From Qipengyuania qiaonensis (GTDB lineage: Bacteria; Pseudomonadota; Alphaproteobacteria; Sphingomonadales; Sphingomonadaceae), in contig NZ_JAIGNO010000003.1 in the NCBI RefSeq assembly GCF_019711515.1, positions 1-64,000 on the forward strand: a stretch of 64,000 bases of DNA, read 5' to 3'. Each line of letters begins with the position of its first letter. Position 1 is the first letter of the stretch. Below the pieces are notes generated by a model. It saw only the letters and a program-made list of their open reading frames with translations. It had not been told where the DNA came from and searched no databases. Made by a program: the position numbers and the translations under genes. This document shows, piece after piece, positions 40,670-49,103 of the stretch.

Positions 40670-41859
40670 TGCGCCTGATCGTCGCCATTCTCCTCGCGAG
40701 CGCCGCCACCCCCGCTATCGCACAGGACCATTCCGGGCACGCGATGCCGGTTGCGCAATCTCCTGCCCAGACCGAATGCGAAAAGGAAGCCGCACGCCAT
40801 CGCGCCATGGGCCATCCGGTGCCTGAAGGAGCCTGTGCGCCCACTGCGCAATCCGCCCCAGGACACGAAAGCCACGCCGGCATGGATCATTCGCAGATGA
40901 ACCATAGCCAGACGGAGGTGATGGACCATTCCACCATGGACCATTCAGCGATGGATCATAGCCAGATGCCGGCGATGGACCATTCTACCATGGAAAACAT
41001 GGACCACGCGGCGATGGGCCATGAAGGAATGCAGTCGTCCGGCCAAACACCGATGAACCATCAGGCGATGGATCACAGAGCCATGGATCATGGCACCATG
41101 GACATGACCCCCATTCCCCAAGGACCGTCTCCGGCTTCGGCGGGATCCGGGCCGCCGAGCGCCGCCGATGCGATCTGGGGCGCAGATGCAATGCGCGCCT
41201 CGCGCGATGCCCTGCGCGTCGAGAACGGCGGCATGAACGTCTTCTGGTTCCAGGGCGACCGCGCCGAATATCGCGCACGGGAAGGTGGGGATGGCTACCT
41301 TTGGGACGTGCAAGGCTACTACGGCGGCGATCTCGACAAGTTCTGGTTCAAAAGCGAGGGCGAGGGCACCTTCGGCGAGAAGCTCGAGTCCGCCGAAATC
41401 CAAGGGCTTTGGAGCCATGCGATCGGCCCATGGTGGGACCTGCAAGTCGGCGTTCGGCAGGACCTGACCGGCCCGGAACGCACCCACGCCGTCCTCGGCG
41501 TGCAGGGACTTGCGCCCTACATGTTCGAGGTCGACGCGGCCGCTTTCCTGTCCACCAAGGGCGATCTGACGGCGCGTATCGAAGCCGAGCTCGACCAGCG
41601 CATTACCCAGCGCCTGATCCTGCAACCACGCGGCGAGGTGAATCTATCGGCGCAGGACATTCCCGAGCTGGGTGTCGGAGCCGGTTTCGATTCGGTCGAA
41701 CTGGGACTGCGGCTGCGCTACGAATTCGCCCGCGAATTCGCGCCCTATGTCGGCATCGAACAGGAATGGAAGGTTGGCCAGAGCGCCGACTATGCCCGCC
41801 TCGCGGGCGAGGATCCGAGTGTAACCAATTACGTTGTTGGCGTCCGGTTCTGGTTTTGA
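40669..41859 (+). CDS. copB: Copper-resistance outer-membrane protein CopB
   Basis: A 396-residue protein with a signal peptide (MRLIVAILLASAATPAIAQ), about 100 residues of MDHS/MNH/MDH-type repeats (residues 64-145), then the beta-barrel CopB domain (NVFWFQGDRAEYR, LWDVQGYYGGDLDKFWFKSEGEG, VGVRQDLTGPERTHAVLGVQGLAPYMFEVDAAAFLS, LRYEFAREFAPYVGIEQEWKVG) ending in WF, the outer-membrane terminus. It pairs with the multicopper oxidase. The TGATG junction shows coupled translation. Confidence 0.95.
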   Translation: MRLIVAILLASAATPAIAQDHSGHAMPVAQSPAQTECEKEAARHRAMGHPVPEGACAPTAQSAPGHESHAGMDHSQMNHSQTEVMDHSTMDHSAMDHSQMPAMDHSTMENMDHAAMGHEGMQSSGQTPMNHQAMDHRAMDHGTMDMTPIPQGPSPASAGSGPPSAADAIWGADAMRASRDALRVENGGMNVFWFQGDRAEYRAREGGDGYLWDVQGYYGGDLDKFWFKSEGEGTFGEKLESAEIQGLWSHAIGPWWDLQVGVRQDLTGPERTHAVLGVQGLAPYMFEVDAAAFLSTKGDLTARIEAELDQRITQRLILQPRGEVNLSAQDIPELGVGAGFDSVELGLRLRYEFAREFAPYVGIEQEWKVGQSADYARLAGEDPSVTNYVVGVRFWF

Positions 41860-42022
41860 ACACCGCCTTTTAGTGAGGGCGCAATGGCGGGCCTTCATTT
41901 TCGATGTGTTTAATTTAGGACCGCTAATGAACATCTTATTTGAATGATCACGTAGCTTTTTCGGGACTCGAAACTTAGAATCTTCCCGTCTGTCACCCTG
42001 ACGCATTTCCCCATAAAACGAG

Positions 42023-42187
42023 CTAGCGGCGCCGCTTCCGCTTTACCCATTCATCATGCGGGATCCAGTCGCCGCGCACCTTCTTGGCCGCCTTCCAAGC
42101 GTTGATCTTGTCGATCTTAGATGACCTGCGATGTACGATCACGGCGCCTCGTGAGAGGCCTCTGAAGATAGATGAAAATATGCCCAT
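42023..42187 (-). CDS. Small basic protein downstream of the NYN gene
   Basis: A 54-residue frame (MGIFSSIFRGLSRGAVIVHRR..., WKAAKKVRGDWIPHDEWVKRKRRR) with an excellent AGGAG 9 nt before the ATG and no other plausible gene in the interval. It is strongly basic at the C-terminus and amphipathic at the N-terminus. It starts 39 bp after the NYN gene stop, so it is probably the second gene of that operon. Function unknown; a nucleic-acid-binding partner is conceivable. Confidence 0.55.
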   Translation of the reverse strand: MGIFSSIFRGLSRGAVIVHRRSSKIDKINAWKAAKKVRGDWIPHDEWVKRKRRR

Positions 42188-42226
42188 TTGAACTGTCTCC
42201 TGTTCGCGCGACCTCGACCAACTTAC

Positions 42227-43459
42227 TCAATTCACACCAAGCCAATTTCCAATCGCCTCTTCGGCAGTCTCTCCAAGTGGCAGGCCGAGTGAGGATGCAC
42301 GATCGAGGACTGCACCGCGAAAAGCCGCCCCAATAGCCTCAGGACTGGGCGCCAACTCGGAATCGAGCCTAACGCCCCCAAACTGAGCACCGCGCATCAC
42401 GTACGCAAGCGAATTGCGACCGACCTCAACGCCTTCGCCCGCCAGCGCATCACGGCACCATCGCGTTGCTTCGGTTAGATTGAACTCATGGGTCATGGCG
42501 TATTGTGCCAGTACGGCGAAAACCTTGGGCCAGTCAGCCCGATCAATTCTCGGCAGGTCCAGTTCTCTAGCAAGCAGGCCGACGTCGGCTGGCAAGCCGG
42601 CGCTCTCATCAGTCCTGTCAGCGGACGGCGGTTGATGTCGTTCGGCATCCCACATGTGATGTTGCGAGAACTGCACATTGGGTAAGTCCAAGGCCACAAC
42701 CGCTGCAGTGAAGCTTCCGGCTCCGAACCATCCTGATTGCTTTGCATCGACGCATTTTCGCGCTGCATCGAGCGCCAGGGCGGCGAGATTCAAGGGGGCA
42801 CTTGCCTCTTGATAACGCGTCCGGATCAATGAACTGAATTCGGCTCGACTATCTTCTTGCTCGGTCTCGACTTGGCTTGGACCAGATTTGTCGACGCCCC
42901 CTAACGCTAGGTCTGCATCTGCTCTTAGGAGTTCTGTGATCGCTTCGAAGCCAACAATGCGATCGGCGATAGAGGTATATGCTGCCGACAAATACCCCGG
43001 GGAGACGATCGTTATCCGGCGGTCCTCAGCACGAAGCTTTTGCAGGAGCGGCGTAAAATCGGAATCGCCGGAAGCGAGGACAAACTCATCGAAGTGTGTT
43101 CGATGATCGAGCAACTCCAGGGCATCGACAACCATGCGAATATCCGCGGCATTTTTGCCTCCTCGGGATACTGCCGGACAATCGATGACCTCGAAGCCTG
43201 CGCGTACCAGGCCTGGCCGAAAGCGTGAAAAGTATAACCTGTCGTTGGTGTCTCCAGGGGCGCGGGCAAAGCCCGCCGGGTTCAGGTAGCAGCGGGCAAC
43301 AAGCCAGCGCCTTGGATCACTGATGACATGCGTGTTCGCCAACACTTGAAGCCAGTCCCCCGGCTCTGAAGCAAACCGTAGTGCCGCTTCGCGATCTAAT
43401 TCCCATAAAGTCGTGAAAACATTGTCGAAATCGACAAAGATGGCGCACTTCGCCAGCAT
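42227..43459 (-). CDS. NYN-domain (PIN-like nuclease) protein (1)
   Basis: A 410-residue protein. Residues 1-165 are a NYN domain of the LabA/DUF88 kind: KCAIFVDFDNVFTTLWELD (first acidic site), KNAADIRMVVDALELLDHRTHFDEFVLASGDSDFTPLLQKLRAEDRRITIV (second and third acids). The C-terminal half has two repeats resembling OST-HTH/LOTUS-like winged helices (GLLARELDLPRIDRADWPKVFAVLAQYA, SLGLPLGETAEEAIGNWLGV). Such proteins are predicted metal-dependent RNases. It lies between the copper genes and site B. Confidence 0.8.
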   Translation of the reverse strand: MLAKCAIFVDFDNVFTTLWELDREAALRFASEPGDWLQVLANTHVISDPRRWLVARCYLNPAGFARAPGDTNDRLYFSRFRPGLVRAGFEVIDCPAVSRGGKNAADIRMVVDALELLDHRTHFDEFVLASGDSDFTPLLQKLRAEDRRITIVSPGYLSAAYTSIADRIVGFEAITELLRADADLALGGVDKSGPSQVETEQEDSRAEFSSLIRTRYQEASAPLNLAALALDAARKCVDAKQSGWFGAGSFTAAVVALDLPNVQFSQHHMWDAERHQPPSADRTDESAGLPADVGLLARELDLPRIDRADWPKVFAVLAQYAMTHEFNLTEATRWCRDALAGEGVEVGRNSLAYVMRGAQFGGVRLDSELAPSPEAIGAAFRGAVLDRASSLGLPLGETAEEAIGNWLGVN

Positions 43460-43658
43460 ATAAAATCTCCAACATAAAATGAAGAAAGCAACCGAACAAT
43501 TCGTTTGATTTCCTACACTTCGTCGTCCCAGAAATGCCTAGCAACAGGCTACGCATTAAATCTCGACTCGGTGCGCCTTCAGCATACACCGGTGGTTTGC
43601 GTTCGAGAACTAGCAACTCGGCATGAGAAGGGCGGTTGATAGAACCGCTCACTCCCTG

Positions 43659-44933
43659 TCACGGAGTGAATGTACCCGCTGGCTCGGCGTAGCTCTTGAT
43701 TATCCTTTCCGGACTTTCATGCCAGCCGATGTTGAATGCCCAATAGGTCGGAAAGAAATAGAGCGTCGAGTAAGGCAGATGCTCATAGATCCATCGAGCG
43801 AGGATCCGCCAATCGCCTTGCTCTTGGTGCTTGGCCCAGAAACTAGGAACGACCACGCAAGCCATCGCCCCCATGTGACCGTTCTCGTCGAGGCGATCCC
43901 AGATGTGCCCCGCGAAGTTGCTCTCGTTCGAAGCACAGGTGTAGCCGGCCTTCTTCTTGCGCTGCATTGCGTTGCAAAAGCCATTCACCTCACACGAGCG
44001 ATACGCAGATCGGATCGCAATCCTGCCCCAATGGTCTTGAAGGGGTTCGAGCAATTCCTCGCAAAGGCGTTTGCCCGCCTTTATCGCCAGGTCTGGATCG
44101 TCTGGTGCATTGTTAAGGCCGTGGATCATTGCGACCTCGGAATAGAGCATGTCCCGCATGAAGAAGGACTTTGACAGCTGGACCCGACCCAGATCAGTCA
44201 GCATGGGAACTGTCCTGGCCGTACCGAGCCTGGTGTGCGGACCGTTGTTTGGCTCCGCGACCCACCCAACACGAAGCGCAACGTCATCACGAATTTTCGG
44301 CGCGCTAACCGTTCCCACCTGATGAGGAGGGAAACCTAAGGCAGTTGCGAATGCGCTGAAATCATCAAACCACGAACGGCGCGGGCAGAAGCTTTGCACC
44401 AAGATGACCGCGTCATGCGCGTGGTAGCGCTTTGCTTCGATGATTGCCGATGCTGTCCGGTGAATAAGCTGATACCGCAACGACCCGGCTGTGGCAGGAT
44501 CGAGACCAAGCATTCCGCACAGCCGATCGAGTCGAGCCGTCCTGGTAGGAAGATCACCCTTTGGGTCAGCCAGCCACTCCGCGACGGTTGGACCAAAGGT
44601 CTCGTCGACTTTCGCCTCGATGGCAATAACGCCAAGCCCGCTCTCGTGGCGAACGATAGCCATGAGGTCTGTCTGGCTTGGCCGTTGACCGTCACCGAGA
44701 TCGACGGATCGCTCAAGGAAGGCATCCAGCAATCTACAATCGCGCAGCACGGCATCGTTGCTCAACGCAGCCATTACGGACGACGGCAACGCGTTCGCAG
44801 CAAACCATAGGTCGACCACAGACTTGGCTGACCTTCCCGGCTGCCAATGGGTCGGCGAACCGAGGTGATGGATTGCGTCCTCCGGTCGGAGCAACGGCAC
44901 GTGAACCCTCCGGATCGAATTCTCGTCTTGCAT
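43659..44933 (-). CDS. DUF6946 domain fused to an M15/DD-peptidase-like domain
   Basis: About 424 residues. The N-terminal half matches DUF6946: VHVPLLRPEDAIHHLGSPTHWQPGRSAKSVVDLWFAANALP, QTDLMAIVRHESGLGVIAIEAKVDETFGPTVAEWL (a D...ExK pattern recalling PD-(D/E)XK nucleases), LRYQLIHRTASAIIEAKRY. The C-terminal half (IAIRSAYRSCEVNGFCNAM, NESNFAGHIWDR, AFNIGWHESPERII) has the spaced HxxxxxxD and GWH features of hedgehog/DD-peptidase zinc enzymes. The ATG at 44933 has AAGGTGAG upstream; one 63 bp earlier lacks a ribosome site. The role is unknown. Confidence 0.6.
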   Translation of the reverse strand: MQDENSIRRVHVPLLRPEDAIHHLGSPTHWQPGRSAKSVVDLWFAANALPSSVMAALSNDAVLRDCRLLDAFLERSVDLGDGQRPSQTDLMAIVRHESGLGVIAIEAKVDETFGPTVAEWLADPKGDLPTRTARLDRLCGMLGLDPATAGSLRYQLIHRTASAIIEAKRYHAHDAVILVQSFCPRRSWFDDFSAFATALGFPPHQVGTVSAPKIRDDVALRVGWVAEPNNGPHTRLGTARTVPMLTDLGRVQLSKSFFMRDMLYSEVAMIHGLNNAPDDPDLAIKAGKRLCEELLEPLQDHWGRIAIRSAYRSCEVNGFCNAMQRKKKAGYTCASNESNFAGHIWDRLDENGHMGAMACVVVPSFWAKHQEQGDWRILARWIYEHLPYSTLYFFPTYWAFNIGWHESPERIIKSYAEPAGTFTP

Positions 44934-45114
44934 TGCCAGTCGCTCACCTTCCCCGCTTGCACCCTTCCTCAACCCAAGGATACTCGAGTTACGCATCTCG
45001 TTTGCAACAAAATTGAATGAGCCAGAGCGTCATCCGACCAAAATGCTGTGCAAGGCAAAGAGATGCTGATTCCAACAATTGATCTGGGTTTGTCTGCGGG
45101 GTAGCAATTGAGCG

Positions 45115-45330
45115 ATGGCAGAGACGGTTCTTGAACAGGTGCGAGCGTTCGTCGAGCGTTTACGTCCGGATGCAGTTTGCGATGACTGCATTGCCGATCG
45201 TTTAGGACTGTCAGTGAGGCAGCACGCCAATCACAAGACGCGGGAATTGGCCGGGTCACCGGGTTTCCAGCGCCAGGTTGATACCTGCACGCTTTGCGGT
45301 TCTCGCAAGAAGGTTATCCGTCGCGCTTGA
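45115..45330 (+). CDS. Small conserved CxxC zinc-ribbon-like protein
   Basis: A 71-residue protein with CDDCIADRLGLSVRQHANHKTRELAGSPGFQRQVDTCTLCGSRKKVIRRA: two CxxC pairs framing a short HTH-like segment, likely a zinc-binding mini-domain. I recognise this pattern from uncharacterised proteins of proteobacterial accessory DNA. The upstream ribosome site is weak. It ends 26 bp before palindromic site B and is divergent from the DUF6946 gene. Confidence 0.6.
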   Translation: MAETVLEQVRAFVERLRPDAVCDDCIADRLGLSVRQHANHKTRELAGSPGFQRQVDTCTLCGSRKKVIRRA

Positions 45331-45355
45331 CGAGGGTTGAGGCGGACTGGCCATA

Positions 45356-45396
45356 TTTATCCCGCAATTCTCGAAAACCAGAAAATGCGGGATAAA
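45356..45396. repeat. 41-bp palindromic site B
   Basis: Arms TTTATCCCGCA and TGCGGGATAAA (11 bp) flank a 19-bp core. Read on the minus strand it matches site A (33482-33522) over its full length with a handful of differences, so the pair is inverted. Everything from the DUF305 gene to the CxxC mini-protein lies between them. Confidence 0.65.
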
Positions 45397-45543
45397 TCGT
45401 TGCATTTCCAAGCAGGCAGCTGAGTGGCCTCATCAGCTGGGTTGGCGGGCGTTCCACAACGAACACTTCCCGAGAACTGCCCCACAGCCTTTTGCGGACC
45501 AGACGTCTTTTTCGCTTTGATGCAATAGCCCTCGATGAGGCCT

Positions 45544-46716
45544 CTATGCCTCTCCGACGACCTCTCGCCGCAGAGCCAACCATGCCCACTGCAAAGCAAC
45601 TTCACGCAGTTCAGGCTTATCCAACGCCATGAAGACATTTGGCAGATTTTGTAGGATGGGCTCTTCTTTCAGGTTAAAGAATGACTTCTCTCCGACTGCA
45701 TTGATCAATCGATATGAAACCCGCCCTTCAATACCACATATGAAGACTGACTTACCCTTTGCAACCAATCGCTCGACGAGAGGGAAAAAATCCATATCAT
45801 TGGTCATGAATACAAAGACATCTACATTGTCTTGATATAGATCATCCATGACCTGCATAATCAAATCACAATCTACACCCTTCTCTCCAAAATCACTTAG
45901 ATCTTGTCTCCAGTGAATTTTGCTTTCTCCCAATCGCGAATAGTATCCAATTCGATCTGAGACAGCATCGTAGAAGACCTCGCTGAATTCAAAGTCCACA
46001 GGCCGACCGATAGATCCATCCCGATTTCGATAATGAAATTTTCCATCTCGAACGGACTCAACGTTTTTCTCCAGCCAAGTAATCCTCGATGTATCCCCGA
46101 ACCTTCTACAGTTCTCCAGTTCGCGCTTAAGAATTGCAACTTGCTTATCGCGATCGACCTTGCCGGTAGAATAGATGGTTCCATCGCTTGAGATATCTAG
46201 ATAATTTTCAGCCAAGAACTCATCTTCGCGGATCGGGTAGAAAGTTTCCAAGATATTCCACGTCTTCCCATTGATCTCTAAATTCAATGGGTTCGACTTA
46301 TTGACCAATAGAGCGTTCGGATAGACGGGCGTGCCTCGCGCCCTCATGCGATCTTCGATTGTCGAAATGACGTAGAGCTCAATGAGAGCTAGGCTATAGC
46401 TTAAAATCTCGGCAAATATTTCTGGAGTTGGAGGGGTATAAAGCTTGTCATACAATTGCTCATCGGCTGCAGCACTTATACCATCTTGATTTCGCAAATG
46501 CTCATGGAGACGTTTATCGCCTATATCGTACAATACCTCGGAAGATATTTTCGCACCATAGCCATCAATATAATAGCAAATCTTCAATGGAACGGGTTTT
46601 AACTTGCTCGTGTGTGCGGGATCGATTGAATGACCTGAGATTCTTTTCACCGTTGCCCTCGCGAATATCGACAAAGTGACATCGAGATTGGTCACCTTGG
46701 AATTGCGAACGAGCAC
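45544..46716 (-). CDS. NYN-domain protein (2), AT-rich
   Basis: This 390-residue protein starts its NYN fold late: LKICYYIDGYGAKISSEVLYD near residue 45, then GVDCDLIMQVMDDLYQDNVDVFVFMTNDMDFFPLVERLVAKGKSVFICGIEGRVSYRLINAVGEKSFFNL near 280-350, which carries the second set of acidic residues. A long insertion separates the halves. Base composition is visibly lower in GC than all neighbours, with many AT-ending codons, so it is a recent arrival from another genome. A predicted RNase, possibly a defence effector. Confidence 0.75.
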   Translation of the reverse strand: MLVRNSKVTNLDVTLSIFARATVKRISGHSIDPAHTSKLKPVPLKICYYIDGYGAKISSEVLYDIGDKRLHEHLRNQDGISAAADEQLYDKLYTPPTPEIFAEILSYSLALIELYVISTIEDRMRARGTPVYPNALLVNKSNPLNLEINGKTWNILETFYPIREDEFLAENYLDISSDGTIYSTGKVDRDKQVAILKRELENCRRFGDTSRITWLEKNVESVRDGKFHYRNRDGSIGRPVDFEFSEVFYDAVSDRIGYYSRLGESKIHWRQDLSDFGEKGVDCDLIMQVMDDLYQDNVDVFVFMTNDMDFFPLVERLVAKGKSVFICGIEGRVSYRLINAVGEKSFFNLKEEPILQNLPNVFMALDKPELREVALQWAWLALRREVVGEA

Positions 46717-46802
46717 TAACAGGACGAATTTGCCAAAACCAGACGGATAGGAAATTCAAGATGTTGGTAATCGAACCCGCCTGTTCTGTCCGACTGTTCG
46801 AC

Positions 46803-47018
46803 TCACTCCAATCTGGTAGCAATCCAAGCCTCTACCTCATCTTCCGCCCATGCCACCGAGTATCCACCGAGCTGCACCGGCTTCGGGAACTTTCCCTCGC
46901 TCATCCAGCGATAGATCGTCGATCGGCCCAGCCCGACACGATGCTGCACTTCCGGCAAACGAATGAGGCGAGTGACCCTGCGGGCTTCCGTCGCTCCTTT
47001 GTCGATCTCTTCACCCAC
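46803..47018 (-). CDS. AlpA-family regulator
   Basis: A 71-residue protein with RLIRLPEVQHRVGLGRSTIYRWMSEGKFPKPVQLGGYSVAWAEDEVEAWIATRLE, a complete AlpA domain. The GTG at 47018 is preceded by GAAGGAGG and overlaps the stop of the XRE gene by 8 bp, which is convincing; ATG frames further upstream lack such a site. It and the XRE protein are divergent from the F-type transfer operon and are likely its regulators. Confidence 0.88.
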   Translation of the reverse strand: MGEEIDKGATEARRVTRLIRLPEVQHRVGLGRSTIYRWMSEGKFPKPVQLGGYSVAWAEDEVEAWIATRLE

Positions 47019-47502
47019 GATGGCCTCCTTCGACACCGGCAAAGACATCGCCGAGTAGCGCATCCTTTCGTTCAAGCTCATCGATGTGGTCGGAGAGCAA
47101 GCGCGCAACCCGGTGCGCGGTGCCTTTGGCCCAACGCGGCTTCACGTCATGAACCTGGTTGCCCAAGACACGCTCGAGTGCTGAAGGCAGTTCGCCGGAA
47201 AAGTCCTCGAAGAATTGCGCGAGGTCCGATTGCAACCACGCAATCGCGTGATCGCCGCTACTGACGAGGAAGAGGAGCAGGTGTGCGTGCGGCGCAACTC
47301 CGCTCGCGGCAAGAATGCGCAACGCTTCACCGAGGCTTGCCGAACGTTCGCCGGCAAGGACGCGGCGCAAGGCATCCTTATGGATCTGCGCATCGCGCGC
47401 GATGTCGCAGCGGGTACGGCCGCTGGCTTCGACGGCCGCCAAGAGCAGCCGGGCGAGGTCGGCGCGAACCTGTTGTTCGGCAAAGAGCGCCATCTTGGTC
47501 AT
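47011..47502 (-). CDS. HTH regulator divergent from the F-type transfer operon
   Basis: A 163-residue protein with an XRE-like helix-turn-helix near residues 25-70 (AAVEASGRTRCDIARDAQIHKDALRRVLAGERSASLGEALRILAASGV) and a C-terminal helical region ending AHRVARLLSDHIDELERKDALLGDVFAG. The ATG at 47502 gives the compact form. The gene starts about 370 bp from traA and overlaps alpA; it probably represses the tra promoter. Confidence 0.78.
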   Translation of the reverse strand: MTKMALFAEQQVRADLARLLLAAVEASGRTRCDIARDAQIHKDALRRVLAGERSASLGEALRILAASGVAPHAHLLLFLVSSGDHAIAWLQSDLAQFFEDFSGELPSALERVLGNQVHDVKPRWAKGTAHRVARLLSDHIDELERKDALLGDVFAGVEGGHRG

Positions 47503-47869
47503 CGACGAATCCTTATCTCTAGAGGTGATCGACTCACCGGCTAACCGCGAAGGAAGCCTGTAGGAAAACGAAAAGAACATCTAGAGAACATGGAGGGAGA
47601 AACGAATCAGCTTCCTTCAGTGATTCGCGCAAATTCCGGTCGCGTTCACGCGCATCGCGGCACGCTTCGCGCTAAACTCGGCACAGTTTGCGCTGATCCG
47701 CGATCAACCTGCGCGAATCCCGTCCATCGCACCACCCGATGTCGCTTTTCGCTTGGTCGGCAGCCCCAAAATCCAGTTCCCGATTTCCTACAGCCCAGCT
47801 CCGGGGAGAGGAAAGAACATACAGCGAACGCATCGCTGACTGATGTTCAATCCCTCGGAGTTTCCATCC
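47503..47869. promoter_or_regulatory. Divergent regulatory region between XRE/AlpA and traA
   Basis: A 367-bp interval without a gene, expected to hold the tra promoter and perhaps oriT. Visible features are TCTAGA-centred short palindromes near 47517 and 47581, a run of GCGC/CGCAAA repeats from 47625 to 47730, and a small AAACT-N6-AGTTT stem near 47680. None is diagnostic of a named site. Confidence 0.4.
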
Positions 47870-48202
47870 ATGACCACCAAGACTGCCCTTCCGGCCCAGC
47901 AGCGCACGCTCAACCGTGCCCGTGGCCGCGACTACATTCTTCCCGCCTGCGTGGCGCTGGCCTGCGCCGGTGCCGCATTTGCCGGCGCCGACACCACCTT
48001 CGACCCCGCGTTGACCAAGTTCACCGACTTCCTCGAAGGCTCGGGCGGCAAGATCATCACCGTGCTCAGCCTTGCGGGCGGTTTGATCGGTCTCGCCTCC
48101 GGGCGCTTCTCGCTCGGCCAGGTCGCGGTGCCGGTCGGCGTCGGGATCGGTGTCGGCACCGGCGTGCCGATCGTCACCTCGGTCGTGACCGCAATCATCT
48201 GA
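47870..48202 (+). CDS. traA: F-type conjugative pilin TraA
   Basis: A 110-residue propilin with a long leader (to about residue 40, LPACVALACAGAAFA) and a mature part of about 70 residues: GADTTFDPALTKFTDFLEGSGGKIITVLSLAGGLIGLASGRFSLGQVAVPVGVGIGVGTGVPIVTSVVTAII. Two glycine-rich hydrophobic helices joined by a short basic loop are the TraA hallmark. Position just before traL confirms it. The ATG at 47870 has GGAG 9 nt upstream. It is the first gene of the transfer operon and would be the most highly translated. Confidence 0.85.
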   Translation: MTTKTALPAQQRTLNRARGRDYILPACVALACAGAAFAGADTTFDPALTKFTDFLEGSGGKIITVLSLAGGLIGLASGRFSLGQVAVPVGVGIGVGTGVPIVTSVVTAII

Positions 48203-48233
48203 TCAGCGGATCCGGTCACGACAGGAGGGCGGC

Positions 48234-48521
48234 ATGGCCGACAGGTACCTCGTTCCACGGCGGCTCGACGACCCGGAGCTCATCGGCTTCTGGACCATCG
48301 ACGAGTTTGCAGGGATTCTCATTCCCTTCGCCTGGGGCATTCTCTCGCAGCATATCTTCATCGGTATCGGCCTGGCCGCCGGGGCCTGGCTTGCCTTGCG
48401 GAAGGCAAAGGCACGCGGCGCCGGTTCGGCACTGGTGCATGCTGCGTACTGGTACCTGCCCGGGAGCTTTCTCGGTCTGAAAGCCACGCCGCCCTCCCAC
48501 TGCCGCCTGTTGGCGGGCTGA
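48234..48521 (+). CDS. traL: F-type conjugation protein TraL
   Basis: A 95-residue inner-membrane protein. YLVPRRLDDPELIGFWTIDEFAGILIPFAWGILSQHIFIGIGLAAGAWLALRKAKARG is the standard TraL pattern: a conserved N-terminal cytosolic motif (P-R-x-LD-P) followed by two membrane segments. TraL is needed for pilus assembly. It sits between traA and traE as in F. Confidence 0.92.
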   Translation: MADRYLVPRRLDDPELIGFWTIDEFAGILIPFAWGILSQHIFIGIGLAAGAWLALRKAKARGAGSALVHAAYWYLPGSFLGLKATPPSHCRLLAG

Positions 48522-48533
48522 GGGAGGCGACCC

Positions 48534-49103
48534 ATGCGAGCAGAATTCGCGCACGAACAGGCGCAGACCTACCTCCGGCAACGCAACCGCTTTGCCGTGT
48601 TGGCAGGTGTCCTGGGCCTCACCACGCTGGTCAGCCTCGGCGCCTCGGTCACCCGCGACGAGCAGGTGGTGCTGGTGCCGATCACCGCCGAGCGGATCAC
48701 CGTCTCGAGCGGCGGGATCGACGCGCCCTATCTCGAGCTCGTCACCCGCGACACGGCGCTGATGCTGCTCAACCGGGCCCCCGAAAGCCTCGACTACTGG
48801 ATGGCGAACATCCTGAAGCTCGCCGATCCCGCCGCGCACGGCCGCCTCAAGGCCGAGCTCATCAGAATCGTCGAGGAACAGCGCGGCTCGGACATCAGCC
48901 AGGCCTTCGTGATCGCGGAAATGCATGTCGACCCCAAGGCCCTGACCTCGACCGTCACCGGCACGCTCAAGACCTTCGTCGGCGCGCAGGTGATCGCGAG
49001 CCAGCGCCGCTCCTTCTGTTTCCGCTGGTCGAAGCGTGGTCTCAGCCTCGCGCTCGCCGGCTTCGAGCAACTTCCCACCGACAAGGAGGAACCCGGCCAA
49101 TGA
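48534..49103 (+). CDS. traE: F-type conjugation protein TraE
   Basis: This 189-residue protein has one N-terminal membrane anchor (RFAVLAGVLGLTTLVSLGASV) and a periplasmic domain with VVLVPITAERITVSSGGIDAPYLELVTRDTALMLLNRAPESLDYWMANILKLADPAAHGRLKAELIRI, the TraE/VirB8-like core. It is an assembly factor of the mating apparatus. The 3' end overlaps traK by 4 bp. Confidence 0.93.
   Translation: MRAEFAHEQAQTYLRQRNRFAVLAGVLGLTTLVSLGASVTRDEQVVLVPITAERITVSSGGIDAPYLELVTRDTALMLLNRAPESLDYWMANILKLADPAAHGRLKAELIRIVEEQRGSDISQAFVIAEMHVDPKALTSTVTGTLKTFVGAQVIASQRRSFCFRWSKRGLSLALAGFEQLPTDKEEPGQ

Noticed and set aside
47503-47869. oriT of the F-type system upstream of traA
   Set aside because: Short palindromes exist but no IHF/TraY-like arrangement or nic site is recognisable; relaxase gene is outside the window.
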